DNA of 34,080 nucleotides from Methylotenera sp. (GTDB taxonomy: Bacteria > Pseudomonadota > Gammaproteobacteria > Burkholderiales > Methylophilaceae), in the NCBI GenBank assembly GCA_030682715.1, contig JAUXNQ010000049.1, positions 1-34,080 on the forward strand, written 5' to 3'. The notes below the pieces were generated by a model. It was given only the letters and a program-made list of their open reading frames with translations, was not told where the DNA came from and ran no database searches. A program made the translations under genes and the position numbers. How positions within the stretch are numbered: the stretch's first letter is position 1; each line of letters starts with the position of its first letter. Shown one piece after another: positions 34,034 through 34,080 of the stretch.

Positions 34034-34080
34034 AAAACACTCTGAAATTTGCAAGAAATCAAGGTGTTATTATCGCATTT

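Larger units (their letters stand above)
33194..34080 (-). mobile_element. IS5-family insertion sequence, internally deleted (right copy)
   Basis: The element runs on the minus strand, with its 3' end at about 33194-33197 and its 5' end beyond the window. The 3' end matches the left remnant at 126 of 131 bases, including the 39-base hairpin at 33209-33247. ctag precedes it at 33193-33196, a possible 4-bp target. The transposase gene is broken by a 52-base insertion and by loss of its middle, so the copy is defective. It could still be moved by an intact transposase elsewhere if both ends are complete. Confidence 0.75.

Overview
The window carries a mostly housekeeping segment of a betaproteobacterial chromosome. 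Moderate GC, gatCAB divergent from mreBCD-mrdA-rodA, the ferrooxidans-type gshA, lptM-lysA and a PilY1/minor-pilin cluster all fit a Methylophilaceae-like (Methylotenera-type) methylotroph. That placement is inference from gene content; no search was run.

Layout. 1-310: the end of an unrecognised gene, abutting the 3' remnant of an IS5-type element. 349-3618 (minus): gatC-gatA-gatB, the tRNA-dependent amidotransferase. 3911-13822 (plus): a cell-shape and envelope series, mreB, mreC, mreD, mrdA (PBP2), rodA, rlpA, dacA, then a ybeD-like DUF493 gene, lipB and lipA. The mrdA-to-lipA order matches the E. coli mrdAB-rlpA-dacA-ybeD-lipB-lipA neighbourhood. 13888-16140: gshA-gshB for glutathione. 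16141-19356: a compact block of apbE, a NusG-domain-II protein, a Gx/heptaprenyl-diphosphate-synthase-I-like membrane protein and a TonB-like DUF3108 protein; this is the least understood part. 19409-25933 (minus): a tightly overlapping type IV pilus set transcribed pilE-fimT-pilV-pilW-pilX-pilY1. 26137-27558: lptM and lysA. 27645-28171: a frameshifted GNAT acetyltransferase. 28545-32941: purU (minus), then ispH, nudB, nadA and a HIT-family gene (plus). 33194-34080: a damaged IS5-type element.

The right 6 kb is rich in non-coding repeats: a terminator-like hairpin, a TTAA-flanked MITE-like element, a palindrome reaching into the end of nudB, and REP-like sequences. Exact 37-bp and 18-bp repeats recur next to the right IS5 copy.

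The two IS5 3' ends (180-310 and 33194-33324) are inverted copies, 126/131 identical, and point inward. About 33 kb of essential genes therefore lies between inverted repeats. I see no CRISPR array, prophage, tRNA or rRNA gene, and no clear new defence or biosynthetic system. The best leads are the apbE/NusG-II/Gx/DUF3108 block with its non-canonical ApbE motif, and the small palindromic elements.
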